Positions 24,774-33,691 of a stretch of DNA of 64,000 nucleotides are shown here, piece by piece. Every line of letters starts with the position of its first letter. Within the stretch, counting starts at the first letter, position 1. The notes below the pieces were generated by a model, which saw nothing but the letters and a program-made list of their open reading frames with translations, was not told where the DNA came from and searched no databases. Source of the stretch: Ktedonobacteraceae bacterium (lineage in GTDB: Bacteria; Chloroflexota; Ktedonobacteria; Ktedonobacterales; Ktedonobacteraceae). The position numbers were made by a program, and so were the translations under genes. The stretch spans positions 101,306-165,305 of the forward strand of contig DASRBN010000027.1 in the NCBI GenBank assembly GCA_035653615.1. The letters run 5' to 3'.

Positions 24774-26846
24774 ATGAGCAACGGAATTGAACAGTATGTC
24801 CCTCCCGCCGAACACATCATGCGGGGAAGATACGAGGTGATTGTCGTGGGAGCAGGGCACGCGGGCTGTGAGGCTGCGCTGGCCTGCGCGCGTATGGGAC
24901 GCAAAACGCTGCTGCTTACCATGAATCTGGATAGCATCGCCTTGATGCCCTGCAACCCCTCGATGGGCGGGCCTGCCAAGGGGCATTTGCTGAAGGAAAT
25001 AGATGCTTTAGGCGGCGAGGCCGGACGTAATACCGACCGCACGTTTATACAGATCCGCCTGCTCAATACTAGCAAGGGACCGGCGGTGCAGGCCTTGCGC
25101 GCCCAATGCGATAAACAGGCCTACCGGCTTGCTATGAAATTTGCCCTCGAAAGCCAGCCCAACCTCGAATTGAAACAGGCCACCATCACGCGCCTGCTCA
25201 GCCATGTTGGAGATGATGGACGGACTGTGGTAACGGGTGTCGTCACCAGCAATGGCTGGCAATACGAGGCGGGAGCGATTATCCTGACCACCGGCACGTT
25301 TATTAATGGCCGTCTCGTTGTAGGAGAAAAGACGCAGCCCGGTGGACGAGCCGGTGAAGGCCCGGCCCTGGGCATCTCCGACTCCTTGCGTGCTATGGGA
25401 CTGGAAGTGCGGCGCTTTAAGACCGGTACACCTCCGCGCATCGACGCCCGCACCATCGATTTCAGCAAAACGGAGCCACAGCCGGGAAGCCGCCTGCCGC
25501 TCTACTTTTCGCAGGATGAATCCGCGCGCCAGGATGTGCAACTGCCCGGTGGCCGTCCAAATCCCATCTATCCCGTTACCGATGAAGACCTGTATGGATG
25601 GCGACCGCAATTGCCTTGCTACCTCGTTCATACCAACGAACGGACGCACCAGGTCATTCGCGATAATTTGCATCGTTCGCCGTTGTATACCGGCATCATA
25701 GAGGGAATTGGCCCGCGCTATTGCCCCTCCATCGAGGATAAAATCGTGCGCTTCGCCGATAAGAGCCGCCATCAGATTTTCCTGGAGCCAGAAGGCTGGC
25801 GTACCGGCGAAGTCTACGTGCAGGGAATGAATACCAGCCTGCCGGAAGACGTACAGCTCGCCATGATGCGCAGTATCCCGGCCCTCGAACATGTCGAGAT
25901 GATGCGCGTTGGCTATGCCGTCGAGTACGATTATGTGCCGCCCGACCAGCTCTTCCCCACCCTGGAAACCAAACCCGTCGCCGGTCTTTTCCTTGCCGGC
26001 CAGATCAATGGCACCTCCGGCTACGAGGAAGCCGCGGCGCAGGGAATTATGGCCGGTATCAACGCGGCCCTGCGCGTGCGCGGCGAAGCGCCTTTTGTAC
26101 TGGGCCGTCACGAAGCCTACATCGGCGTGCTGATCGATGATCTGGTGACGCGACCCATGAGCGAACCATATCGCCTGCATACCTCGCGTGCCGAATATCG
26201 CCTCCTGCTGCGCCCAGATAGCGCGGACCTCCGCCTGAGCGACTACGCCTATCACTATGGCCTGATCGATGAGGCTCGTTATGCGAAAGTGATACAGAAG
26301 CGTGAGAGCATCGCTCGCACACTGGAGCGCCTCCCGGCGGTCGTTTTCACCTCTTCACGAGCAACCGAGGCGTATGCGCAGCAGGTTGGCATCGCCCCGC
26401 TCGGTCAGATGCTTTCGGCCCGTGATTTGCTGCGCCGGCCTGAGGTCAGCTATACGCAGGTAGCGCAACTGGCGCAGCTTGTAACAGGCGATTCCGGGCA
26501 AGAATTGCTGCCTGGACTACCCGAAGTGGCCGCACAAGAAGTCGAATTGCAGATCAAGTACGAAAGCTACGTGCGCAAGCAGGAACAGATCGTGCATCGC
26601 GCTCGTCGCCTGGAAGAGCATCTCATACCCGAAACCATCGATTATGAAGCCGTCTCGCATTTGCGCACGCAGGCTCGCCAGAAACTCACACGAACTCGCC
26701 CGCGTACCATCGGCCAGGCATCGCGCGTCGAAGGGGTCACCCCTGCGGATATCGCCATTCTGATGGTCTATCTCGAAAAGATGCGCTCCACAGAATTATC
26801 CGGCGCTCAATCGTCCGGAAAGGGAATAGCCGCAATGGAGACTTGA
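24774..26846 (+). CDS. mnmG: tRNA uridine-5-carboxymethylaminomethyl(34) synthesis enzyme MnmG
   Basis: 690 residues. The FAD-binding Rossmann motif is [20 protein letters not shown] (about residues 23-42), followed by [20 protein letters not shown], the [13 protein letters not shown] strand with the active loop, and the family signature [20 protein letters not shown]. With MnmE it adds the carboxymethylaminomethyl group to U34 of several tRNAs using methylene-THF, FAD and glycine or ammonium. It is somewhat longer than the usual ~630 residues, partly through a 15-20 residue N-terminal extension. mnmE is at 60324, so the two are not in one operon. The stop codon TGA overlaps the TTGACA of the next promoter. 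Confidence 0.97.
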   Translation: MSNGIEQYVPPAEHIMRGRYEVIVVGAGHAGCEAALACARMGRKTLLLTMNLDSIALMPCNPSMGGPAKGHLLKEIDALGGEAGRNTDRTFIQIRLLNTSKGPAVQALRAQCDKQAYRLAMKFALESQPNLELKQATITRLLSHVGDDGRTVVTGVVTSNGWQYEAGAIILTTGTFINGRLVVGEKTQPGGRAGEGPALGISDSLRAMGLEVRRFKTGTPPRIDARTIDFSKTEPQPGSRLPLYFSQDESARQDVQLPGGRPNPIYPVTDEDLYGWRPQLPCYLVHTNERTHQVIRDNLHRSPLYTGIIEGIGPRYCPSIEDKIVRFADKSRHQIFLEPEGWRTGEVYVQGMNTSLPEDVQLAMMRSIPALEHVEMMRVGYAVEYDYVPPDQLFPTLETKPVAGLFLAGQINGTSGYEEAAAQGIMAGINAALRVRGEAPFVLGRHEAYIGVLIDDLVTRPMSEPYRLHTSRAEYRLLLRPDSADLRLSDYAYHYGLIDEARYAKVIQKRESIARTLERLPAVVFTSSRATEAYAQQVGIAPLGQMLSARDLLRRPEVSYTQVAQLAQLVTGDSGQELLPGLPEVAAQEVELQIKYESYVRKQEQIVHRARRLEEHLIPETIDYEAVSHLRTQARQKLTRTRPRTIGQASRVEGVTPADIAILMVYLEKMRSTELSGAQSSGKGIAAMET

Positions 26847-26872
26847 CAATCTCATGTATATATGTGTAACAT
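26843..26872 (+). promoter_or_regulatory. Promoter overlapping the mnmG stop codon
   Basis: TTGACA (26843-26848) contains the mnmG TGA; TAACAT (26867-26872) follows after 18 bases. It may drive the two-component genes. Confidence 0.5.
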
Positions 26873-27201
26873 ATCCCACGGTATCAGAACGCACTTGCTC
26901 GCGTTCCTGTAGGGACAGCGGCTTGTCCCTGTCCTGGCTCGCAAATAGAACCGGCATCGCGCATTTTCCCCCCAATGCCGTGCCAGAGTACAGCGAAAGT
27001 TTAATCATCGCTCGCATAGCGTAATAGCTGTGGCGCTATCCAGGTTGTGAAGCTATTCATTGTATGGATGCATGTGATAGAACAACCGGCAAGTAATGAT
27101 AGATGACATGTAGTGGTGCCCCTTGTGGGTGCCAGGTTCAGTCGCAGAAATCCTGTAGGGGCAGTGCCTGATGCCTGTCCTGACTCAAGAGGGGGAAAAA
27201 C
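26847..27201. other. Intergenic region with TAGGGACAG repeats
   Basis: Two repeat copies are seen: TAGGGACAGCGGCTTGTCCC (from 26910) and TAGGGGCAGTGCCTGATGCC (from 27156), both small imperfect palindromes. No gene is convincing in the 355 bases. Confidence 0.55.
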
Positions 27202-27885
27202 GTGTATATTCTTGTCGTAGATGATGACCGTTTCGCAAACACGCTCGTTCAATTCGTACTCAGCAAGGAAGGCTATGAAGTCGAAACCACCGACAACCCA
27301 CGTGGCGCCTTGCAGATGATTCAGAAGCGCGAACCCGACCTGCTCATTCTTGATGTCATGATGCCCTATATCAACGGCTTTGAATTTTCCAAAACACTGC
27401 GCGCTCAGGGATATGAGATCCCCCTCATCTTCATGACTGCGCAGGATGGCATCGAAGCGAAATTGCAGGGATTTAATATCGGCGCCGATGATTACATTTG
27501 CAAACCCTACAATCACCAGGAACTCGTTGCTCGCGTGCAGGCCGTCATGCGGCGTATCAAAAAGCAGAGCAAATTGAACGTAACCAGCCTGCGGAGTGGC
27601 CGCATCGAGCTCTTTCCCGCGGAACTCAAAGTCGTTTTATCCGATGGCACATCCGTCTTGCTCACTCCTACCGAGATGCATGTCTTACGTTCGCTTATGG
27701 CATCCACCGGTCAGGTTGTGCATCGCGACCAGCTGCTATCTGAAGTCTGGAACGACAATGAAAGCAACAGCAATATCGTAGACGTGTATATTCGTCGCCT
27801 ACGTATGAAACTCGAAAACGATGCCGAAAACCCGCAGTACATTGTCTCAGTACGCGGGCTTGGCTACAAGTTCCAGGCCAAATGA
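27202..27885 (+). CDS. OmpR-family response regulator
   Basis: 227 residues from GTG 27202. The receiver has the acidic DDD near residue 8, the phosphorylated aspartate in LLILDVMMPY (about 53), the T in FMTAQDG and the lysine in DDYICKPYN. The winged-helix output domain covers about 125-225 (LLTPTEMHVLRSLMASTGQV, SNIVDVYIRRLRMKLE). The histidine kinase follows 50 bases downstream, so they form a cognate pair. Signal and targets are unknown. Confidence 0.93.
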   Translation: MYILVVDDDRFANTLVQFVLSKEGYEVETTDNPRGALQMIQKREPDLLILDVMMPYINGFEFSKTLRAQGYEIPLIFMTAQDGIEAKLQGFNIGADDYICKPYNHQELVARVQAVMRRIKKQSKLNVTSLRSGRIELFPAELKVVLSDGTSVLLTPTEMHVLRSLMASTGQVVHRDQLLSEVWNDNESNSNIVDVYIRRLRMKLENDAENPQYIVSVRGLGYKFQAK

Positions 27886-27935
27886 GGGCCGGTATTTGAA
27901 AATATATCTTCACAGGTGGAAAGAGGAAACAGCAG

Positions 27936-29045
27936 GTGAATCGTCAATATCTGGAGGCCCTATTTATCAACTCACCTAACGCAGTTGTTGCTATTGATCA
28001 GCACTTTCAAACGCTCGACTACAATCCTGCCGCCAGTAGCACCTTTGGATGGGAAGGCGCAAATATCCGCGGTCGTCTCTGTTCCGATGTTCTGAAGTGC
28101 CAAAATCTCAACGGCATGGTTCTTTGTGGCACCTCCAGTTGTCCATTGCAGCGCGTAATGCAGAGTCAGAAAGCGCTCGCCAACGAATCGCTGCTGATCG
28201 GTACAATCTCCGACCACACGCATGAATATTCCATCAGCGTCACACCGGTCAATGTGGATCAGGACGACGATGATAGCGATAACTCAGGTGTTGTCTTCAG
28301 TGCTCGTGATATGTCCGCTGTTCGTATCGCCAACCAGCTGCGTGCCAACTTCGTCTCCATGGTTTCGCACGAACTGCGCACCCCCTTGAACTCGGTGCAT
28401 GGCTTCATCGACCTGCTTTTGCAAGGACATATCGGCCCCCTTACCGCTGAGCAACAGACCTACCTCGGCTATGCCCAGGAAGGCGTCCAGCAACTCATTT
28501 CCATCGTCGAAGACATACTCTTCCTGACACGTTCGGACTCAGGGCAATTTGAAATTCGACCGGAGCAGGTCAACCTGCGCGTCCTGGCACGGCAGGTCAT
28601 CAACAGTTTGCAGCCGCAGGCCATCAAAGCCGCCGTCATCCTCAACAAAGACATTCCCGCGCCATCACCCATTCTCTACGTCGATCCCCAGCGTATGAAA
28701 CAGGTTCTCAACAACCTTGTCACCAACGCCATCAAATTTACACCGCCGGGGGGAACCGTCACCATTCGCGCTCGCCCTTACAACGAACACTTCCATATGA
28801 TCTCCGTTGAAGACACCGGCTATGGCATTTCCGTCGAAGACCAGCCGCATATCTTCGAGCGTTTTTACCAGGCCAATCATCACCTGCAATCGAAGATGGG
28901 GGGCTACGGCCTTGGCCTCTCCATCGCCAAATTGATCGTCGAACAACATGGTGGGCACATCGGCTTCGATACCGTACACGAAAAAGGTACCACCTTCTAC
29001 TTTACCGCGCCCTTGTATGTAGAAGCATCTTCGCCTGTACCATAG
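27936..29045 (+). CDS. PAS-domain sensor histidine kinase with cysteine cluster
   Basis: 369 residues without a membrane segment, so a cytoplasmic sensor. Residues 1-130 form a PAS domain containing four cysteines spaced C-x5-C-x8-C-x4-C (within CSDVLKCQNLNGMVLCGTS and SC), which could bind an iron-sulfur centre or act as a redox switch (inference). The HisKA box is FVSMVSHELRTPLNS, with the phospho-accepting H near residue 147. The ATPase has NLVTNAIKF, VEDTGYGIS and GYGLGLSIAK. GAAAGAGGAAACAGCAG precedes GTG 27936. Partner of the OmpR-type regulator just upstream. Confidence 0.92.
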   Translation: MNRQYLEALFINSPNAVVAIDQHFQTLDYNPAASSTFGWEGANIRGRLCSDVLKCQNLNGMVLCGTSSCPLQRVMQSQKALANESLLIGTISDHTHEYSISVTPVNVDQDDDDSDNSGVVFSARDMSAVRIANQLRANFVSMVSHELRTPLNSVHGFIDLLLQGHIGPLTAEQQTYLGYAQEGVQQLISIVEDILFLTRSDSGQFEIRPEQVNLRVLARQVINSLQPQAIKAAVILNKDIPAPSPILYVDPQRMKQVLNNLVTNAIKFTPPGGTVTIRARPYNEHFHMISVEDTGYGISVEDQPHIFERFYQANHHLQSKMGGYGLGLSIAKLIVEQHGGHIGFDTVHEKGTTFYFTAPLYVEASSPVP

Positions 29046-29106
29046 GAACCTTGATCCAGTAAGGGCCGGGGTGGAGCAAGCTCCCCTCCCCTACTGCTCT
29101 ACGCGC

Positions 29107-29829
29107 TCATTCCCACAATCGTTCCTGTTCCACAGCCTCCGGCTCGCGCCACGCGTTATCTTTCGATAGCTTATCCGCCTGGCGTGTCGGCTCAGGCAGG
29201 CGATAGCCCTTATCACAGGCCATCACGTAACGAATGCTCGTCTCAAGACTGATGCGATGCCCCAGCGAGATAAACATCGGATTCACGCCCTTGCGCGTGC
29301 GCAGCGCCGCTCCAAGCACCTCATGCTTACGCCTGTCAACCAGCGGAACCCAGGAGCCAGGCTCGTTGCCCAGCGCCTCTTTATCGAAATCTCCGCGCAA
29401 TATTGACTTCGCGCACCCAATCGTCGGCAAATCCAGCCACAGCCCCAGGTGCGATGCGATCCCCAGCCGCCGTGGATGCGCGATGCCCTGACCATCCACC
29501 ATCACCAGTTGCGGGCGCTGTTTCAGCTTGCCAAAAGCTCCCAGGATACACGGAATCTCACGAAACGACAGCAGACCGGGGATATAGGGCATGCGCACCG
29601 GCTCTTCATACACATGCCGCTCCACTATCTCCAATTCTGGAAAAGAGAGCAGCACTACCGCAGCGCGCGCCATCTCGCTCTCCTCGTTAATCGCCATATC
29701 CACTCCAGCGATGAAGCGCATCGGCTCCTCGATGCGATCCTCGCGTATCACGCGCGCCGCCAGTTCGCGCTGCAAGGCCACCGCCTCGGACGGCTCTATC
29801 ACCCATGCATGTAAAGGTTGTATCGACAT
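29107..29829 (-). CDS. nfi: Endonuclease V
   Basis: 240 residues. Matches the deoxyinosine 3'-endonuclease family: catalytic aspartate in FIAGVDMAI (about residue 43), the PYxPGxLSFRE motif as MPYIPGLLSFREIP with the glutamate, and the signature VMVDGQGIAHPRRLGIASHL with the second aspartate. It cuts the strand one base 3' of hypoxanthine and starts repair of deaminated adenine. The Q in VDGQG is an accepted variant of the usual H or N. The methyltransferase upstream ends eight bases before it, so both may share a transcript. Confidence 0.94.
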   Translation of the reverse strand: MSIQPLHAWVIEPSEAVALQRELAARVIREDRIEEPMRFIAGVDMAINEESEMARAAVVLLSFPELEIVERHVYEEPVRMPYIPGLLSFREIPCILGAFGKLKQRPQLVMVDGQGIAHPRRLGIASHLGLWLDLPTIGCAKSILRGDFDKEALGNEPGSWVPLVDRRKHEVLGAALRTRKGVNPMFISLGHRISLETSIRYVMACDKGYRLPEPTRQADKLSKDNAWREPEAVEQERLWE

Positions 29830-29836
29830 ACGAATA

Positions 29837-30601
29837 TCACCGTGCTTCTGTTAAAAAAATCATCCGCGGGCTGTTCATTTCGAACGATCCCAGGTGAAAA
29901 TCACCGTAGACCTCTTTCACCGCGAAACCCGCCTGCTCCAGCAACAGTTCCATCTCACCGCGCTCAAAAAGATATAGCTGCGTCTTGCTGATCGTCCGCC
30001 GCATAACTCCGCCCTGCTCATGCACATCGTAAAAATGCGTCAATTCTAACAGGTGCTGCCGGTTAGACGAAGCGGGGCTGACAAAGTGTGATACGAAGGC
30101 GCCATCCTCGCGCTGCCATGTCCCCTGGTGCAGCACCTGCCCGCTCAGATTCTCCATATAGCGGGCATCCGCGTTGCTGATATCCAGGATGAACTGCCCG
30201 CCTTTTACCAGCGCATCGCGAATGCCGCGCAGTGCCTGCTGCTGCTGCTTGCGAGTGACCAGGTGCGCAAACGACCCTAGCGCCACAAAAGCCATATGAA
30301 ACTGCTGCTTCAAGCGCAAGTCGCACATATCCTGTTGCACCAGCGTGCAGTGGCTCATCATCCCTGCCTGCTGCAGCCTCTGTTCCGCCAGGCCCAGCAT
30401 CTGTGCCGAACTATCCACACCCGTCATCTCGTATCCTGCCTCCGCCAGCGGCAGCAATAACCGCCCGCTGCCACAAGCCAGCTCCAGTATTGTTCCAGCG
30501 CTTAGCCCGGCATAATTCAGGTACATATCGATATCTTCATCGAAGTGCGCGTGCTCGATATCGTAAAAAGCCGCTATCTCATCGTAGTCACTCATGCCCA
30601 T
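29837..30601 (-). CDS. Class I SAM-dependent methyltransferase
   Basis: 254 residues. The motif I loop is TILELACGSGRLLLPLAEAG (about residues 36-55), GVDSSAQML follows, and DMCDLRLKQQFHMAFVALGS is the motif II/III region. It matches the Methyltransf_25/11 group acting on small molecules; substrate is unknown. An ATG two codons downstream is an alternative start. It sits between endonuclease V and the proline-rich membrane protein. Confidence 0.86.
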   Translation of the reverse strand: MGMSDYDEIAAFYDIEHAHFDEDIDMYLNYAGLSAGTILELACGSGRLLLPLAEAGYEMTGVDSSAQMLGLAEQRLQQAGMMSHCTLVQQDMCDLRLKQQFHMAFVALGSFAHLVTRKQQQQALRGIRDALVKGGQFILDISNADARYMENLSGQVLHQGTWQREDGAFVSHFVSPASSNRQHLLELTHFYDVHEQGGVMRRTISKTQLYLFERGEMELLLEQAGFAVKEVYGDFHLGSFEMNSPRMIFLTEAR

Positions 30602-30612
30602 CGTCGCGCATT

Positions 30613-31329
30613 CTAGATCTCGTCATACGAGCTGATCTTCCACCCGTCGCTTGTGAATGTGAACTTGAGATGAACCGTATAGGTCGAACCTTGACTACGA
30701 GTCACCGTCACTGTAATGCTATTTGGATCATTTGAGTCGGCAGCCACAGAGAAATTCGTCACCTGGCCCAGGCTTGCATCCCTGGATGTTGCCGCCTGCG
30801 TATACAAATCCTGCGTCAGCGGCTGCCCGTTCGATGCCACCAGGTTGCTGTCCAGGTATGAATACGCCGTCGTGTAGTCCTGCGCCTGGATGGCGGCATA
30901 ATATGCTTGAGCGGTTACCTGTGCTCCCTCTGCGCTTACTGCCGTAGCGGTTTGGTCAACCGAAGTGGTGACAGTATTCACGGTATTTTGCACCCCTTTG
31001 CCGATCAGGCCAAAAACAAGCGCGCAGCCTCCACAGGCAAGCAGCAGGATTCCCGCGATAATCCCCAGCACAATCCATAGCGTGCGATTCGACTTCTTCG
31101 GCTGCGGTTGCGCGTAACCAGGAACCTGCGGCGGGACATATGGCGGAGTGCCATATTGCGTGGCCGCGTATGGCTGTGGCTGCTCATAGGGCGGCTGCTG
31201 GTAAGGTGGCTGTTGATAGGGCGGTTGCCCGTATGGATAAGGGGATTGAGGTTGCTCATATGGGTTCTGGTAATCAGGTGGTTGCCCATATGGATTGGGG
31301 GATTGAGGTTGACCTGGATCATTATACAT
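30613..31329 (-). CDS. Proline-rich single-pass membrane protein with NTF2-like extracellular domain
   Basis: 238 residues. Residues 1-80 are a Pro/Tyr/Gln repeat region (PYGQPPYQQPPYQQPPYEQP), one helix follows at about 84-107 (TLWIVLGIIAGILLLACGG), and the rest is an outside domain with AYYAAIQAQDYTTAYSYLDS, the DUF4878/NTF2-like pattern common in actinobacterial and Chloroflexota lipoproteins and membrane proteins. The cytoplasmic repeats could bind partners. Next to the TIR gene and the secretion locus it may be part of the same envelope system, but no direct evidence ties it in. Confidence 0.78.
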   Translation of the reverse strand: MYNDPGQPQSPNPYGQPPDYQNPYEQPQSPYPYGQPPYQQPPYQQPPYEQPQPYAATQYGTPPYVPPQVPGYAQPQPKKSNRTLWIVLGIIAGILLLACGGCALVFGLIGKGVQNTVNTVTTSVDQTATAVSAEGAQVTAQAYYAAIQAQDYTTAYSYLDSNLVASNGQPLTQDLYTQAATSRDASLGQVTNFSVAADSNDPNSITVTVTRSQGSTYTVHLKFTFTSDGWKISSYDEI

Positions 31330-31457
31330 AGGAAATAAAGACCTCCTAATTTGTTCGTAAATCAGCTTTCTGTTGTTCGAAATCTCGCGTCAACAGTATA
31401 GCGTTGCCTGAGCTGATTGGCAAGCCATGAAAAAGACCCTCTCCCATGGCTTTGCCG

Positions 31458-31481
31458 TAGGACAGCGCCTTGGGCCTGTCC
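31458..31481. repeat. TAGGACAG family repeat copy
   Basis: TAGGACAGCGCCTTGGGCCT followed by GTCC just downstream of the TIR gene; a degenerate copy. Confidence 0.45.
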
Positions 31482-31492
31482 GCCCCGGAGTT

Positions 31493-32731
31493 CTAAATTG
31501 CCCATACTTTCATGTTGCTGAACTCCACCTCTGTTGGGTCTGAGAGGTCGTATGCGTACATCCCTATCTCGCCTGACTGGAAACTTGCATCTGATTTAAT
31601 CACAAGCGACTGCCCATTAGCATAGAGATACAAAAGGTCTTTGATTGCGATCACCGTCAGCGTGTAGGTTTGATGAAGCTGAACAGGTAAAGGGCTTGGA
31701 TTTGAGATCGGGCGGCTCTGGCCTGCTGCTTTCCCTACCAGCAAATTGTAATGCTGCTGCGCGATATCCAGCGAGAAACGATAAAAATCGCTCAGCGAGT
31801 TATTAGCGCGGAAGAGAATCCCGCCGGCATCTCCCGAAATAATCTGCATCTGCACCTGGTAGGCAAAATTACTGAAAGACGTAAAATGCTCAAGGCAGTT
31901 TGTATAACTGTATTGCGTCGAAATAGACACAACATAGCTGCCATTTTGGAAAGCACATCCGCCGGTATCGTCCCAACGATATATATCCTGCTTGCTCAAG
32001 GAATCTGCCAGCGTGGGAGAACGCCTCGTTATGTATGAAAAGAGTTGAACCGGGTCGGTGGGCAGGACAGTGGGAGTGGGTGTGACGGCACGCCTTGCGC
32101 CTGTTTGACCGCGCGCGATAACCATACCACTGAAAATCAGCAGGAAAATCAGTATCAATGCCAGAGCAGCCGCCAGGCCGCGCCTGCCCGTCAAAATCGA
32201 AAGCGCCGGGAAAGTACGAATGGCCGAACTCTTCCTGCGCCTCTCGCGTAGTAGTGCCGTCAAGGGCTGCCTCGTCTCTTTTGGCAGGACAGCCGGTGGT
32301 GGCGCCTGTAATCGCACCAGGTTGAGCGTCAGAGCGATTGCGGCCAGCGCCCTTGCGTAGTCCTCGCTGGCATCGAATACACGCGCGGCAGACCATGCCG
32401 GAGATAGAGCCTCAAGCGGCAATGGCGCCGGCAACACCGCCAGCACCCCTCGCAGGCGCTGCTGCCCTGCCAGCTTCAGCGCCACCTCCACTTCTCGTTG
32501 CACCTGCCTGGACTGTAAGGCATCCGGCGTCAGAATCACAAGCATCCACTGGCAGCGCGAAACCTGCTCATAAAGGTACGGATCGGGTAGAGTGGGAGGA
32601 AAACGTGAGCTGTCAGCTACAATTTCGGCTCCCCGCGCCTTCAGGTCCCTCATGCATTGTGTCGCAAACAGGTAATCAGGATGCATTCTATTCGCGGCGT
32701 AATAGCTGACGAAAATACCAGGACCCCCCAT
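31493..32731 (-). CDS. TIR-domain membrane protein with LamG-like outer domain
   Basis: 412 residues from ATG 32731, chosen by GGGAGGAG upstream; the frame is open 75 codons further but featureless. Residues 4-140 resemble a TIR domain: GIFVSYYAANRM at strand A, RCQWMLVILTPDAL at strand C/helix, then SRQVQREVEVAL, where E80 occupies the place of the catalytic glutamate of TIR NADases. A helix at 185-206 crosses the membrane. The outer domain (about 225-412) is beta-rich and resembles a concanavalin-like (LamG/DUF1080) fold. The layout suggests an outside binding domain controlling a TIR enzyme or adaptor inside. It is divergent from the VWA gene, with the secretion operon beyond. Confidence 0.75.
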   Translation of the reverse strand: MGGPGIFVSYYAANRMHPDYLFATQCMRDLKARGAEIVADSSRFPPTLPDPYLYEQVSRCQWMLVILTPDALQSRQVQREVEVALKLAGQQRLRGVLAVLPAPLPLEALSPAWSAARVFDASEDYARALAAIALTLNLVRLQAPPPAVLPKETRQPLTALLRERRRKSSAIRTFPALSILTGRRGLAAALALILIFLLIFSGMVIARGQTGARRAVTPTPTVLPTDPVQLFSYITRRSPTLADSLSKQDIYRWDDTGGCAFQNGSYVVSISTQYSYTNCLEHFTSFSNFAYQVQMQIISGDAGGILFRANNSLSDFYRFSLDIAQQHYNLLVGKAAGQSRPISNPSPLPVQLHQTYTLTVIAIKDLLYLYANGQSLVIKSDASFQSGEIGMYAYDLSDPTEVEFSNMKVWAI

Positions 32732-32912
32732 CTTGTATCTCCTCCCTCGAAAAGTTTCAACATATGATTGCACTTCCTTAAATGGCATCAGTAGTATAAC
32801 AGATTTGCAGGTTTCAGCACAGCAGGTGTACCTCTTGCGCTCATGCTTATCCACTGGTACAATGGGCCGGAAAAAACCATCCAGGCTTTCTTTCATTGGA
32901 AGAAGAATGCTC

Positions 32913-33674
32913 ATGTATACGCAACCCGCCACAGCGCACGCGCCAGCCCTCATCACCTACCTGGTAGATGCCGGCGCTTCAATGAGTGATCTGGCCGGCA
33001 CAACAACAAAAATGGATATCGTCAATGCAACTCTCTACAAAGCCTTGCAGATCATGGCTCAGCGATCCATGCGCGAAACCCTCGTCTTGCCGCGTTACCG
33101 CGTCGCCATTTTTGCCTATAATAGCGTTGCTGTCGTCGACGTACTGGATGGCATGCGCAACCTTCCTGACGTCATCGAAGCTGGAAGGCCCATCATCATC
33201 CCTGGCAGCGAAAAAACAGATATGGCAAGAGGTTTTACCGTGGTAGAGAAATTTTTACAGGCAAACATGCTCGCATTCCAAAATAGTCCTCCACCGCTTG
33301 TCTGTCATATCACAGATACTGCCCCCTCACAACAAGAATGTTCCACCGTCATGCCTATCGTGCGGCGCATTCAGGCCATGCAGGTTGACGATGGCCCTCT
33401 CCTGGTAGAAAATATCTACCTGGCGGATGATGCGTTGCGGCCCGCGGTCCAGGATTGGCGGCAGTGGGGAGGCGTATTGAAAGAAAAACAACTCGCCAGC
33501 AACGGCGCAAAATTGCTCTATCGCCTCTCATCATTTCTGCCGGCCACCTATCGCCAGAACATCAACCAGTATGGCTATGCCCTGCAAGCGGGCGCGGCGC
33601 ATTTCTTCCCCGGACTGCATCCTGACCTCGTCGCGCTGGCATGTATGGCTTCGGTTGTCGTCCCCATCAAATAA
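32913..33674 (+). CDS. VWA-domain protein
   Basis: 253 residues from ATG 32913 (GGAAGAAG seven bases before; ATG 32907 is possible). The N-terminus LITYLVDAGASMSDLAGTTT is a von Willebrand A strand with a metal site, but DAGAS replaces the usual DxSxS, so one MIDAS serine is glycine. Later strands YRVAIFAYNSVAVVDVL, KTDMARGFTVVEKFL and PLVCHITDTAPSQ fit the fold; the threonine in KTDM may be a second metal ligand. It is followed after 17 bases by a protein kinase. VWA-kinase pairs resemble the TerY-type signalling sets. Confidence 0.82.
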   Translation: MYTQPATAHAPALITYLVDAGASMSDLAGTTTKMDIVNATLYKALQIMAQRSMRETLVLPRYRVAIFAYNSVAVVDVLDGMRNLPDVIEAGRPIIIPGSEKTDMARGFTVVEKFLQANMLAFQNSPPPLVCHITDTAPSQQECSTVMPIVRRIQAMQVDDGPLLVENIYLADDALRPAVQDWRQWGGVLKEKQLASNGAKLLYRLSSFLPATYRQNINQYGYALQAGAAHFFPGLHPDLVALACMASVVVPIK

Positions 33675-33691
33675 GAAAAGGAATTGCTACA

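Noticed and set aside
24774..26846. Long minus-strand open frame opposite mnmG (25008-26255)
   Set aside because: Antisense shadow of a strongly conserved gene with GC-rich codons.
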